Below are positions 10,340 through 20,908 of a stretch of 64,000 nucleotides of DNA, one piece after another. The notes beneath the pieces are model-generated. The model was not told the origin of the DNA and made no database searches. It saw only the letters and a list, made by a program, of their open reading frames with translations. The translations under genes and the position numbers were made by a program. This DNA comes from Prorocentrum cordatum (taxonomy: Eukaryota; Sar; Dinophyceae; Prorocentrales; Prorocentraceae). The stretch spans positions 81,001 to 145,000 of the forward strand of contig CAUYUJ010000947.1 of assembly GCA_963575745.1 (NCBI GenBank), given 5' to 3'. Positions within the stretch are counted from its first letter, which is position 1; each line of letters opens with the position of its first letter.

Positions 10340-12498
10340 AAAGGATAGCGGCGTCGAGCCGGGTCGGGCACGCTCAGCGGGGGGCCCAGATCCCGGGCGA
10401 TCGTCGCCGTGCGATGGCCCGGGCCCAGCCGTGCGAGACTCGCCCCTCTCTCAAGAGCGTTGGAGAACATCTGATTCTTCGGCAGGTCAACGATGCGAGC
10501 TAGGAAATCCAGCAGGTTGGCGATGAAGATGCGTGGCGCGTCGTTTTCCAACACCGCAGTCTCGACTGCGCCGAGCACGCCTGCCAGACAGATGGGAAAC
10601 AGGACGCTGCAGATCGCCGTGGCTGGACCGCCGACCCCGCGGGCCGCTCGCGGGCGCTGGAGGTCCTTCGGGGCGGTCTCGAACTTCGCCCCGTGCCGTG
10701 CCGGCGCCGGAGTCCCACGATCGAGCGCCTCGATGCCCGCGAAGTCGTTGCCCACCCCCCCCGACCCGCCAGCGCCTGAGTGGGGGGGTGGTCGAGGTGC
10801 CCCCGGTTTTTTGAATGCTCTCCAAGGCCCGGCGCCAGGCAGCGAACTGGTCGTCGACGGCGAGGCCCTCGGCACCACGAAATGTGTATCCTGCCAGGTT
10901 GCCAGAGCCGCTGCTCTCGCGACTCTTGCCTCCGAGCTTCGGGCACTCGCGGCCCCGGCGCCCCATTTCATGGCGCAGCATGCACTTTGTGATCTCCATC
11001 GGTGCTTCGATTGGCAAACGACCCCTGATCGAGTCTGAGCTGCGCCCGCGGCCCCCGCGACCGTGCCCTCGTCCGCGGCCGCGCCCTGGGAAGCGCCCGG
11101 GCTGCGGCGGCGCTCTGCCGCCGGACCGAGCCTGGCCTCCGAAGTGCTCGCGGTCGCGCTTCGCCGCCATGTTCGTCTCCTGCTTCTGCCACCAGACCTT
11201 CTGGTTCGGCCTGCCATCCTAGAGGGCTGCCGTAGCGTCATCCAATTGATCTTCGCGCAGATCGAGTCCTCCAGCTCTGCCGGGAGCACCTCGGCATCAG
11301 CCCCGTCGTCGAAATCCTCGAGCTCGCCCTCGAAGCCACCCTCCTCCAGGTCACAGCCTTCGCCGAACCTACCTGAAGGGTGCGAGGGAGAGGAGGAGGA
11401 CTGAACAACACCAGAAGTCGAGTTTGGCCCGGCGAAAAGACTCGCGGACGCCCTGCAGGGCATCAGTCTCTCGGAGCCCGACGCGTCCATCTACCTCGGC
11501 GCCCACGCGACGTCCTCGTAGTCTAGCTTCCCACGAATCAGTTTCATGAGGTTTTGCATCGACTGCGCCGAGGGCTGTGCGACCGATTCGAGCATCGAGC
11601 TCTTGAGCTTTGGCGAAAGCCACATGTCGGTGGCCATGGGTTCTGCAAACTGAGACTTTCGTCTGCCAGCAAAATGCGTGAGCGTCTCTTTGGCACCTCG
11701 GACGCCCTCATACAAATCCTTGCGACCAAATCTGCGTAGATCATCATCTTCTCGCTCTCCGGCTTCCAGATCCATGCGGGCCAACACTGCGTCTAGCCAT
11801 CCTGGACCAGACAACATATTTGCTGGAAAATCCTAGAATATTATCTGTATGTTCCAGTCGAGCAGTCGTACAACATTTTCTGGGCGCCTCCATATAGGAA
11901 CGTCCGTGTTGCGGTTCCACCGCTCTAGGCTTTATGGACTTTCTCCATTGTCTATAAAAAATCACCCCGGGAGCGGCGGTGGATCCGTGTAGTCTCCGCG
12001 GCCGGAGGTCTCCCAGCGGCCTTGTCACTGCTGCTGACACCAGCCTGTCCAGTTCCACTCGGACTTGTCCCACTCGTCGCTCTCGCAGTTGCCCCAGTCC
12101 TTCCACGAGTGGTCCTCGGTCTCCTGCGCTGAACTGCCTGCTGCTGCTGTGGCCTGCGGCTGTCGTGCTGCTGCCTCGAGCCTGGCCTGCCAAGGATGTC
12201 TACCAGGAGCGGTCTGACCTCCCGCCGCCATAGCCGTCCGAACTATGCTGGTAATGAGCTCCTCGAGAGCCTGAGGCGAGACAACTGTTGGCGGCGCGTC
12301 TGGCGCATGCTGCTGCGCTCCCGCCGCGATGACAACCGCCGTGAAACCCGTGTCGTCGCTAGGGGCCGACTCAACCCCCTCCGTCATGCCATGGAACGCC
12401 CCGCCCGGCCGGTGGAAGCTGGCTTGGCATGAGGCGCGCAAGCGGCGGATGCCTGCACTCTCAGGCGCTGGCACCGCTGCCCATGCCCTCGAACCCAA
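10340..12498 (-). pseudogene. Gag / zinc-knuckle / aspartic-protease-like polyprotein, decayed
   Basis: Starting at the ATG at 12498, just inside the primer-binding site, one frame runs through a Trp-rich segment (SEWNWTGWCQQQ), four stops between 12027 and about 11830, and then GWLDAVLARMDLEAGE and LMKLIRGKLDYEDVAWA to 11491. It continues from 11490. This is the pattern of a copia Gag. A shifted frame at 11170-10490 carries an Arg/Gly-rich stretch and KCMLRHEMGRRGRECPK, which reads like a CCHC knuckle that has lost residues. The original frame then resumes with RAARGVGGPAT, AVLENDAPRIFIANLLD and RLGPGHRTATIA, the spacing I associate with the C-terminal half of dinoflagellate copia proteases. 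The catalytic D-T/S-G is not seen. Assignment is from motif order, not a search. Confidence 0.55.
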
Positions 12499-12501
12499 CC
12501 A

Positions 12502-12513
12502 GCTCTGCTACCA
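12502..12513 (-). other. Primer-binding site (initiator tRNA-Met type)
   Basis: The minus strand reads TGGTAGCAGAGC two bases after the CA end of the 5' LTR. This resembles the complement of the 3' end of eukaryotic initiator tRNA-Met (with CCA) that primes Ty1/copia elements; plant elements usually have TGGTATCAGAGC. Its position next to the LTR end supports the assignment. Confidence 0.65.
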
Positions 12514-12515
12514 AC

Positions 12516-12662
12516 TGTGGCAACAGCAGCAGCAGCAGCGGGCACGTGGTTTGCCTTGAGCCAAATACGACAACACGGAGTCTGGCCTTGCTCTAGCAAA
12601 GGGAAAACCTTTCAAACGCATGTGCTAAACCTGTCGGGGTAAAACTGCCCTCCTGTCACGCA
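12516..12662 (-). repeat. 5' LTR of the copia-like element
   Basis: 147 bp. It begins TGCGTGACAGG and ends GTTGCCACA on the minus strand, so it has TG...CA termini. It ends in a (CTG)n-like run before GTTGCCACA. Like the other LTR it contains TTTGGCTCAAG, identical to the last 11 bases of the DinoSL. Confidence 0.68.
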
Positions 12663-13557
12663 AGGTGTCGTACACGGAAGGCCTCCAACAGGCCCCGAGG
12701 CCTCCAAAAGGCCTACCAAAACCACAAGATGCATCAAAGAAACCTCCGGGGGCCTTCAGCCCAATCTGCCAGCCACCCAGAAAGGGCTAGAAAGGTATTT
12801 CACATGGGCTCTTCCATGCAAAATGGCTTCAAGATGCCCTCCAATCCAAGACTGGTGCGACGTGCCGAGACGGCATCCAAAACCTAAGATAAGGATTCGG
12901 GATACGACATATCTGTAACTTGATCCAGGTCTAGAATCCCTATCTGGATCTGGAATCCCCATCCAAAGAAGGTGTCCAGATCCATCTCCAGATCTGCGCA
13001 TCCAGCGACAATGGCCAGGGATAGGGATCAGGGATTGGGCACATGCCTGTCTGGATCCAGACCCCCCCACCTCGCGCCGCAGTGGCGCCGCCGCGCTGCG
13101 TCGCCCTCGGCTTCCAGCACACACCCCTGGTGCTGCCCTGGAGCTACGCCCAGCCCCTGGCGCGGCTGCTGCGCGAGGGCGGTGGGCACCGCCACGGTTG
13201 AGACACCTGGTGGGTGCAGCATTTTGCTAATGGCAGTCCTCGGGCTCCGGTACTGGTTCTACTTGCTCGCCACTACTGCGCCCTGGCAACGCCCGCGGGT
13301 GCGCCCTGGCCCTGGTCCTGGCTGCTGCTGCGACCCCACTGCCCTGGCTGGCCGCTCTGGCCCGCTCACAGCGCAATTCTTCCGCGTCTGAGCGCCTCCC
13401 TGACTCTCCCCCCGCGCGGCCACCCTCTTCTCCTACTTGTTCTCTTGCACGCCGGACAATGTGCCGATCGGATCCAAATCTGAAATCCCGTTCTGCAGCG
13501 TAATACCCGTTCTGGCTATATCATGTCAAACTCCCAGTGGGCCCAGGTGGGGAACCC
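12663..13557. other. Spacer with short local repeats
   Basis: AGGCCTCCAA-type repeats occur at 12680-12715 and ATCTGGATCTGGAATCCC-type repeats at 12920-13000. A plus frame at about 13075-13200 (FQHTPLVLPWSYAQPLARLL) looks protein-like over 40 codons and ends at a TGA; it has no identifiable partner exon. Confidence 0.4.
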
Positions 13558-13660
13558 TCCTTCTCCTCTTCCTCCTCCTCCTCTTCTTCCTCCTCCTCCT
13601 CCTCCTGCTCCAAGTCCTCCTGCTCGTCGTCGTCGTCCTCCTTCCTCCTCATTATCTTCC
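13558..13660. repeat. CTC/CTT pyrimidine tract
   Basis: Interrupted TCC/TTC repeats with a short GTC stretch. Confidence 0.85.
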
Positions 13661-13706
13661 TTCTCCCTCCGCCCATCCCGAGCTGGTTTCTTCCTTCTGC
13701 TCGCCC

Positions 13707-13975
<269 letters not shown>

Positions 13976-13977
<2 letters not shown>

Positions 13978-15990
13978 TCTTCCCTTCCTTCACGGCGCCC
14001 TCCGAATTGCGGCCCGCCGCCTCCGCAGTCGTCAAGACCGTGTCGGCGTCGCCGCCTGAGGTGGGCGCACTCTGCCGGGAGAGCGCCAGCGCCCCAGCTG
14101 GACCCTCCCTCAGGGGGTGGCCTGCTCGCCACTGCCCCGTGCCTCCTCTCCCGTCCATCCTGCTTCCCTCTCCGTTTGCTTCCCCCAGCCTCGCTTCCTC
14201 CTCCTCTATTTTTTCTTCCCACTCGCTCCACCTCCCCTTCTTTTTCCTCCCCCTCCCTCGCATCCTGCTCCCTTCCTCCTCCTCCTCCTCCTCCTCCTCC
14301 TCTCCATCCTCCCCCTCCCCTTCCTGTCCTCCTGCTCCCGCACCCTCCATCCTCCCTCCCTCCCGCCCTCCCTCCTTCCCTCCCTCCGCCCCCTTTTTGT
14401 TCCATCCCCCGTCGTCGTAAATAACATATTCCTCGTCGTCGCACCACTTGGCGTGTCGGTTGGGGTTTCGCCTGGGGACTCACCGTTCGCGCACGATTCA
14501 GGATTTTAATTCCATCGGACTTGATTGGGCAGGACACGCGAAAAAACGCAAAACCCTTCCGAGGGCCACATTGCCATAATAATGTTGGAGGCATGGGTCG
14601 CGAAACGCAGGACACAAAGGTACCCTTGATCTGGTAGGGTCGACCTCCTAATCCGGGCCGGCTGTAACATCTGCCCTGTAAGCATTGACGGTTTAGCGAA
14701 CTCGCTATTCCAACCATCTTCGTTCCGTTCAGGGGGGGCGACCCTTCCCCCGATTTTGCCCTTCCCATGAGGTCTGGGCTCATATTGGTTTTCGCGCAAC
14801 GCTTCGAATTCGCAGCGGCGCTGGTCCACGCGCGCCCGAGGTGGGGTGACGAGAAAGTGCGGCAGCTTTCCGCCGTGCCCCCCCCTCTATCATTCCTCCT
14901 CCCTCCTCTTCGTCATCCCTCCTAACCGACGTTCCCGACGCGAAGCTCCGCTGCAAGGAACTCACGAACGGAGTGGGCGATCGCCGCAGGGTCGCCGAGC
15001 TGTCCCGCTCGGCATCCGCGCAGCGCCTCGAGTTCGCGGAGGCGCTGCAGCTTGTCCTCCCTCCCGCTGCCTTGTCTCCGGCAACAAGTGGGGCGCCTCG
15101 GCGCCCACAGCGTCAGATCCTGCTTCCTCCTCCCCCTGCTCCTCCTCCCCAGATCCTCTGAAGAAGTCGTCCTCCGCCTCGTCATTATCCTCCTCCTCCT
15201 CCAGCTTTTCCTCCTCCTCCTCCTCAGTCCATTTTTTCTTTCCTCCTCCTCCTCTTCCTTCTCCACCTTGTTCTTTTCTTGGTTGCCTCACAGCACGGTT
15301 TCCAACGCCCCTGCCCCCCACGCGCCTGGACCGTGCGCGAGCCGACGGGGGGGGGGGGCGCGCCGGGCCCCTCCAAAGGTGGGGAGGAGGGCAATGAGGC
15401 CACCCTCTATGACAATCCTCTCACCTGAACCATTCAGGGGATGTCGCGTATGTACTTGCCGTAGACGGTCTACCTTCGCTGCGCCGTTGCGCGCGGAATA
15501 CCATGTCTGTGGCTACGTAAACGTGGCGCGTACACGTAACACCCTTGTCCGGAACGCTGCAGGGCAAGTACAGTCGGTATGCCTAGATGATGATATGCTG
15601 GAATTCCATACTCAGCGGCTTCTGGTTGGTTGGCCTCACCGTAGCTATTGCGCCATCCGATCGCGCACTACGTCGAACAAGATTATGTCGTGGAGCACGT
15701 CGAGGAATACTGCGCCGATCCGAAAGTTTCCCCAATTTTGCCACCGTGCTCGCCGCGGCCATATGGGGTGGCGCGCGCGGGATAAGACTCGCGGGGCCCG
15801 AGGGCGGACGGGGGCGATGTTGCGAGGGCAGAGTCGGCGCGCCGATGAGTAGCCCAGCGCGTCGCTTTGCCGGAGGGGCCCAGTGCCAGTACAATACAAG
15901 GACAGAGCCTAGCCCCGGCCCGGGGTCGCGGGATCGGGTTCCCCTTCCCAATTTAGATTTTCAAATCCCAAACGGTGTACTGACCCGAAA
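13976..15990. other. Spacer with several pyrimidine tracts
   Basis: CTC/CCTCCC tracts occupy about 14200-14395 and 15185-15270, and a run of Gs lies at 15350-15358. Frames over 14460-14840 and 15400-15900 do not resemble any known protein. No RNA gene recognised. Confidence 0.4.
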
Positions 15991-16345
15991 ATGCGCAAAC
16001 GGCATAGGACTTCCTCGACAAAGGCTTTCGGGTTCCGTCGTACGACGACCCGAAAAATGTACCGGCCGACCTGGAATTGGCCAAATCCCATAGGACTTGC
16101 GCCGAGAAAGATTTCGGGTCCGGTTCGAACGGCCCGAACATGTGCAAACCGCCTAGGATTCTTTGCAACAGAAACATCGTTCTCGAGGTCTTCGGGCCCA
16201 CTCCGAAGAAACCGAACATGCGCAAACCGCCTAAAACTTCCTATCAAAAACGGTTTCTCGATGGTTCCGGGCCTCGTCCGAAGGAGCCGCCGGTGGGCAG
16301 ACCGCTCAAGACTTCTGGCGCAAGAAACGGTTTCCCGGGTGAGCC
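15991..16345 (+). repeat. ~70-80-bp tandem repeat, each unit carrying an imperfect hairpin
   Basis: Units share GCAAACCGCCTAGGACTTC (variants at 15994, about 16086, 16143, 16221 and 16297), then CAAGAAACGGTTTC-like sequence, then an imperfect palindrome starting TTCGGG and ending CCCGAA (for example 16029-16054 and 16108-16133). Five diverged units are visible. Confidence 0.7.
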
Positions 16346-16679
16346 ATTGTCAACGGGAACGCGCCCCGCGCGGGAACGGGGTTCGCACGGGGGCGCGGCT
16401 GCTCTCGCCTGTCCAGGGGGCATGCATTGCCGCGCCCTTCCAGCACAGCGTTTGCGCTGCATTCGCGCGGCGCCGTGCCTCTCAAATCGGAATAAACTTT
16501 CGGAGCGCCGATGTAGTGTGTCCACCCCTGGTTGACCTTCAGAGGCCGCGAGGTCGTATAAGCGTTCGAACACGTTGTTTTTTCCATGCGATCGTGATCT
16601 TGGTGGGCTCGCACCGTCTCCTGGTGCATGACGGCGAGCCACTTCTTAGGGGTACTTTTCAATTGGCTCGACGCTGGTA
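16346..16679. other. Spacer
   Basis: GC-rich sequence with no supported feature. Confidence 0.35.
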
Positions 16680-17811
16680 CTCTTAGCGGTGATCGCCACC
16701 GATGCCCAACTGAATGCCCAGCGCTCCGTGGCGGTATCCGGCGTGTTCAGGTACTTCGGCTTGCTCTTGTAGTCGGGCTCGTTCTGCTAGCGGCTCTCGT
16801 AGCTCAGGCGGTTGCCGCGAGGGCCGCGGCGGCGGCACTCCAGCGGCCAGGGCAACGCCCCCAGCGGCAACATGTGGCATGTCACAAGCCTGCCCGCCGC
16901 CAGTGCCCTCGCCTGCCAGCGCGCGGGCGGCGCCGGCGGTCCTGGCCGTGAAACATCGGGCCCGGTGGAATCTTGCGCCAATATTTATGCCATTGGCGCA
17001 AATTGCCCCCCTGCGGCCTCCACGCCGGCCCCAAAATCCTCGTCGGCCCGCCCGGCGGCTGCGACCCGCTCGGCCGCTGCGTCATCGTGCCCGTCGGGTG
17101 CCGCCGTGGCTCGTGGTTCCGACGGTGGTTCTCGTAGCTGTGCCTCTGGGTCTCGTAGCCCAGCTTGGGCCGCGATCGCTCTTCAAGTGGCCGTAGCAAC
17201 TGTGCCTGAATTCCTCGCCGCTGGTGGCCCTGGTGCTTCAGCTGGTGGCCGTAGTAGGTATTGTTTGTTGTTCATGTAGCACAGCTGGTGCATCTGGTAG
17301 CTCAACTGGTGGTCCTCGTAGTTAGCTCAGCCGGTGGCGCTCGTAGCGCAGCAGATGGTCCTAATGGTTCAACTGGTGGTCCTCGTAGTCCCGCCTGTGG
17401 CTTTCGTAGCTCAGCTTGTGGTTCTCGTGCCTCTGCGTGTAGCTCTCGTAGCTCGGCAAGTTGACCTCGAAGCTCTTCCGGTGGCTCACGTAGCTGTGCG
17501 CGTGGTCTTCGTAGCTCATCTTGTGGCCCTCGAGGGGCCGCGGGTGGCCCTGGTAGCTCTGCTGTACCTCCGCTCGTCGCCCTCGGAGCGCAGGTTGTTG
17601 CCCTAGTAGCCAGGTGGACCTCGTGGCTTTGCCGAGGGTTCTTGAATCTGTTCTCGTGGCCCTCGCAGTCAATCTCGTCCTCGCGGATGTTCACACACTG
17701 GTGGGTGATGGTGCAACTGATCACCCGCGGGTAGATGAACTTGAACACCCCGAAGTTGTTGCAGACGTAGTACGCGGGCAACCGACCGCGGCCGCGTGCT
17801 GAGGCCAGCAC
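16680..17811 (-). pseudogene. Degenerate coding-like region containing a 21-bp (heptad) repeat
   Basis: On the minus strand a frame starts at the ATG at 17811 and reads YYVCNNFGVFKFIYPRVISC then THQCVNIREDEIDCEGHENR, which looks like genuine protein. Further on, the 21-bp repeat gives seven-residue cycles in two frames: SYESHRR/SYEDHAH-type in one and ELRELHA/EAREPQA-type in the other. After several stops, protein-like text returns near the end (PDYKSKPKYLNTPDTATERW, about 16690-16780). A frame-disrupted gene with a repeat-expanded middle is a reasonable reading, but the family is unknown. Confidence 0.35.
17090..17600 (+). repeat. 21-bp minisatellite, unit like GTAGCTCAGCTGGTGGTCCTC
   Basis: About 20 or more degenerate copies; the best preserved are at 17270-17470. 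The 21-bp period keeps the reading frame on both strands. Isolated related copies occur near 16750-16815. Confidence 0.75.
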
Positions 17812-17859
17812 CCCCGCCCCGGGGCCCAGCGCAGCGGCGCGGGGCCCAGGGACTTCCTC

Positions 17860-18050
17860 TACCTCCCCCTCCTCCTTTCCTTCCCCCTTTCCTGCCCCCT
17901 TTCCTTCCTTCCCTCCTTCCTTCCCTCCTCTCCCTCCTCCTCTCCCTCCTCCTCTCCCTCCTCCTCCTCCTCCTCCTTCTCCTCCTCATCCTCCTCCTCC
18001 TCCTCCTCCTCTTCCTCCTCCTCCTCCTCCTCCTCCTTCCCTCCCCCTCC
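17860..18050. repeat. CTCCCTCC pyrimidine tract
   Basis: Interrupted CTC, CTTCC and CCCTCC repeats. Confidence 0.88.
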
Positions 18051-18416
18051 CCCAACGAACCTGCGAAAACCGAGCCTTTCCTGGCCTGCCCGGCCCGCGC
18101 GCGCCGCCACGGCGCCCTGTCCCACCTTCGGGGGGACGGGGTTCGCCCAGCGCGAGGGCAGGCCGCCTCGTTCGCCCAGCGCGAGGGCAGGCCCGAGCGC
18201 AACGCCGGCCGCGCCTGCCCGGCCCGCCCAGGCCCTCGGGGTGATTTCGGGTGAGGGAGGCCCGTGCGTGCAAAGACGCATTCCTGCAGGGCGCCAGCCC
18301 GCCGACCCCAGCTGCGTTGGCCCACGGGGCTTTTCGGGGTGGAGGCGGCTCGCGGCGGGGCTGTCAGAGCCCCGCAGGGCTTTCACATACTTGGATACTC
18401 CAGTAGATGGTACCTT
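18051..18416. other. Spacer with a short duplication
   Basis: TTCGCCCAGCGCGAGGGCAG is present twice in tandem (at about 18140-18160 and 18171-18190). No gene supported. Confidence 0.45.
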
Positions 18417-18512
18417 CCCCCTCCTTCCTCCTCCTCCTCCTCCTCGTCCTCCTCCTCCTCCTCCTCCTCCTCCTCGTCCTCCTCCTCCACCTCCTCCTCC
18501 TCCTGGCACTCT
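18417..18512. repeat. (CTC)n microsatellite
   Basis: CTC repeats with GTC interruptions. Confidence 0.9.
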
Positions 18513-18829
18513 TCCTGCACCTCCGACGCCGACGGCAACGACGCAGTCGCCGACGCTGCCGCCGCCAACGCAAGACGACGACGACGACGACGCAAGCCAG
18601 CCGCCTCGTCCTCCGAGCGCACGGCGCCTGATGTCTTCCAGGTCGTCGCCTCCGCCCAGCGGCGTGCCCGCGCGCGTGCGCGGTCACGCGCGCGGTCGCT
18701 CGCGAGCGCGGGGGCGCGCGGGGGCGGGGGCCGACCGCGGGCCTCTGGCAGTGATGTGCGTACGTAAACTGTTTTTCAGCTGTTCAGTTTTGGATTGCGC
18801 CCTGCCGCTCGGACCTGCGGAAGTCGCTT
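18513..18829. other. GC-rich spacer with GAC and GCGC repeats
   Basis: A short (GAC)n run lies at 18573-18592 and an alternating CGCGCG/GAGCG stretch at 18670-18730. Not interpretable as a gene. Confidence 0.4.
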
Positions 18830-19060
18830 CAAAGAGGAGAGAGGAGAGGATGATGAGGAGGAGGAGGAGGAGGGAGAGGAGGAGGAGGAGGAGGGGGAGG
18901 AGGAGGAGGAGGAGGAGAGGAGGAGGAGAGAGAAGGAGGGGAGAGGAGGAGGGAGGAGGAGGTGGGGAGGACGGGAGGAGGAGGAGGAGGGGAGGAGGAG
19001 GCGAGAGGAGGGGAGGAGGAGGAGGAGAGGAAGGACGAGAAGCAGGAGGAGGGAAAGAGA
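18830..19060. repeat. GAG/GGA purine microsatellite
   Basis: Purine-rich (GGA)n tract, the opposite strand sense to most CTC tracts here. Confidence 0.9.
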
Positions 19061-19099
19061 CACCTCTGAAGCCGAGGCAGACGGACGAATCGAAGCCTC

Positions 19100-19215
19100 A
19101 CAACGGGGCGAAACCTCGTCGTCGCCATCGCCGTCACCGCAGTCGCCGTCGCTGTCATCGCCGTCGCCGTCGCCATCATCGCCGTCGCCGTCGCAACGCG
19201 TGGGGCCGCGATGGG
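19100..19215. repeat. (CGTCGC)n-type tract
   Basis: Interrupted GTCGCC/GTCATC hexamers. Confidence 0.75.
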
Positions 19216-19480
19216 TTCACACACACACACACCACACACACACCACACACAGACACACCACACACAGGCACACACACAGACACACACACACAAACTTGTT
19301 GGCATCGCGGCCATGCGCGCGGCGACAGGGCGGAGAAGATGCACGCGCACACACACGCACACAAACACACACACACACGACGCACACACTTTTTGCGTCG
19401 GCGGCTGGGCAGATGGCGACTGCTCCGGCGCAACACACAAACATACACACGCGCGCGCGCCCCACGCACACACTTGTTCC
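19215..19480. repeat. Compound (CA)n array with two non-repeat linkers
   Basis: CA repeats at 19217-19292, 19349-19390 and 19434-19470 are separated by GC-rich linkers (about 19293-19345 and 19391-19430). The linkers resemble those in the CA arrays at 40.4, 40.5, 44.6 and 45.05 kb. Confidence 0.85.
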
Positions 19481-20908
19481 TAACCTGGCCACGCGACAAA
19501 CACCACAGTCGGGAGTCAGCATGCACGGGACGCATCTACACTAATTATACCCAACTTTGTGGATGGGAGAAGCTGTCAAGAATGTGACAGCGGAGACCGT
19601 GCACACATGTTCTTCCTTCTTCCTCGTCCTCCTTCCCCCTCCTCCTCCCTTCTACCCCTCTCTCTCACTTCCGCCTCCGCCATCCTCCTCCTCTTCCTCG
19701 TCCTCCTCCTCCATCCGCCCCCTGTTCCCTCCTCCTCCGTTCGTGCCAGCGGTGGCGCCGACGGCGTCCTCGCCGTTGTCGTCCTCCTCGGCTGCCGCCT
19801 TCGCAACGCAGGGCGGCCGCGGGGCGGGGAGGCTCACGACGGGAGCCCTCGCCCCCACCTGTTCTGCAGCATCCCCCCCGAACCAGATCGCTCCGTGAAA
19901 GCCTCGGGGCCTTGACCTTAGCGAACACAGCAATCGCCATCTCTGCTTGCCGCCCGGACCTCACGAGAGGACCCCTCCGCCCTCTGCTTTCTGTGGCAAC
20001 TCATGGGAGCCTCCCATGTCATCCTGCTGGCTCATGCGAATCGACACTGACCGATGCTAGTCGACGCTAAATCGACGCTATATATATATATATATATATC
20101 GAGGCTGCATCGGCACTTTCTCATCGATCCTGAGACGCAAGCGCACGCTAATGCACTCTGAAAGCCAGAACTCCGAGAACATAAAAGGCTTCCATAAGCT
20201 GCTGCCGAAGACCCATTCCGCCCTCTCTGGCGGCGCGCACAAGGGGGGTAGGGGGGGGGGAAGGCTCCTCAGAGCCTTAGAGGCAGGGGTGATTCCAAGA
20301 CGCCTTCCCCCCCTCCCCCCCCCTTCTGCGCGTCCGCCGCCCGCGCGCACTCCTTCGGCTCCGCACCTGGCGCGCCGAGCGCCCCCGCTGCGGCTGGGGG
20401 GCACTGCCAAGCTCCTCACTGCCACAGACTATCGGGCCAGGCGGAAGAGGGGGTAGCAAACGTGGGGTTTGAGAACTAGCTCACGTCCGGCCCCCCCTTT
20501 CCCAATCCCCCCCTTTCGTCCGGCCCGAGACTAGGAGGAGGACGCTCCAGGCTCCCGCCACCGAGGACCCCGCCGCCCTCCGCCCCTGCGTCGCGCCCCG
20601 AGCGCGCGCGCGCGGCCTCCGCGGCGTCGTCGGCGCGGTCCTCCCCGGCGGGCCGCAGCGCGGGGGGTGCACGCTCCACGAGGCCCTCCTCCCCCGTCGC
20701 CCTCCTCATCCCTGTCGCTAGCCTCGGGCGTTCAAGCGGGGGTGTGATGACAAGGGGGCGTGGATACATCGATGCACTCCCTGGCTCTCCCTCGCCCAAT
20801 GCGTCAGAAGCCGACGCCCATGTCATCGCGACGTGAGCCTACCGTACCTCGGTGAGGACGAGAGCAGAGGGTTGGGAAAGGGTGGGCTAAGACATCTGCC
20901 GCATGCAG
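19481..20908. other. Spacer with CTC tract, TA run and G/C homopolymers
   Basis: A CTC tract lies at about 19620-19735 and a TA run at 20082-20099, preceded by a partial repetition of CGACGCTA at 20066-20082. G and C runs lie at 20245-20260 and 20308-20330. No supported gene. Confidence 0.4.

Larger units (their letters stand above)
9200..12662 (-). mobile_element. Decayed Ty1/copia-like LTR retrotransposon (Gag-protease only)
   Basis: The order on the minus strand is 5' LTR (12516-12662), a two-base gap, primer-binding site (12502-12513), a Gag/zinc-knuckle/protease-like frame (12498 to about 10340), a non-coding or unrecognised internal stretch, a purine-rich run, and the 3' LTR (about 9200-9342). 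The two LTRs align by eye over about 125 bp with scattered substitutions. Integrase, reverse transcriptase and RNase H are not recognisable, so the copy is either internally deleted or derived from a non-autonomous form. I could not find a convincing target-site duplication; the outer end of the 3' LTR is uncertain. Confidence 0.65.

Noticed and set aside
12490-12525. Possible tRNA-like sequence around AGCTCTGCTACCA
   Set aside because: The match is limited to the 12-mer expected of a primer-binding site and lies next to an LTR end; there is no cloverleaf.
20082-20099. TATA box candidate in the TA run
   Set aside because: It is a plain TA microsatellite with no gene downstream, and dinoflagellate promoters are not known to rely on TATA boxes.
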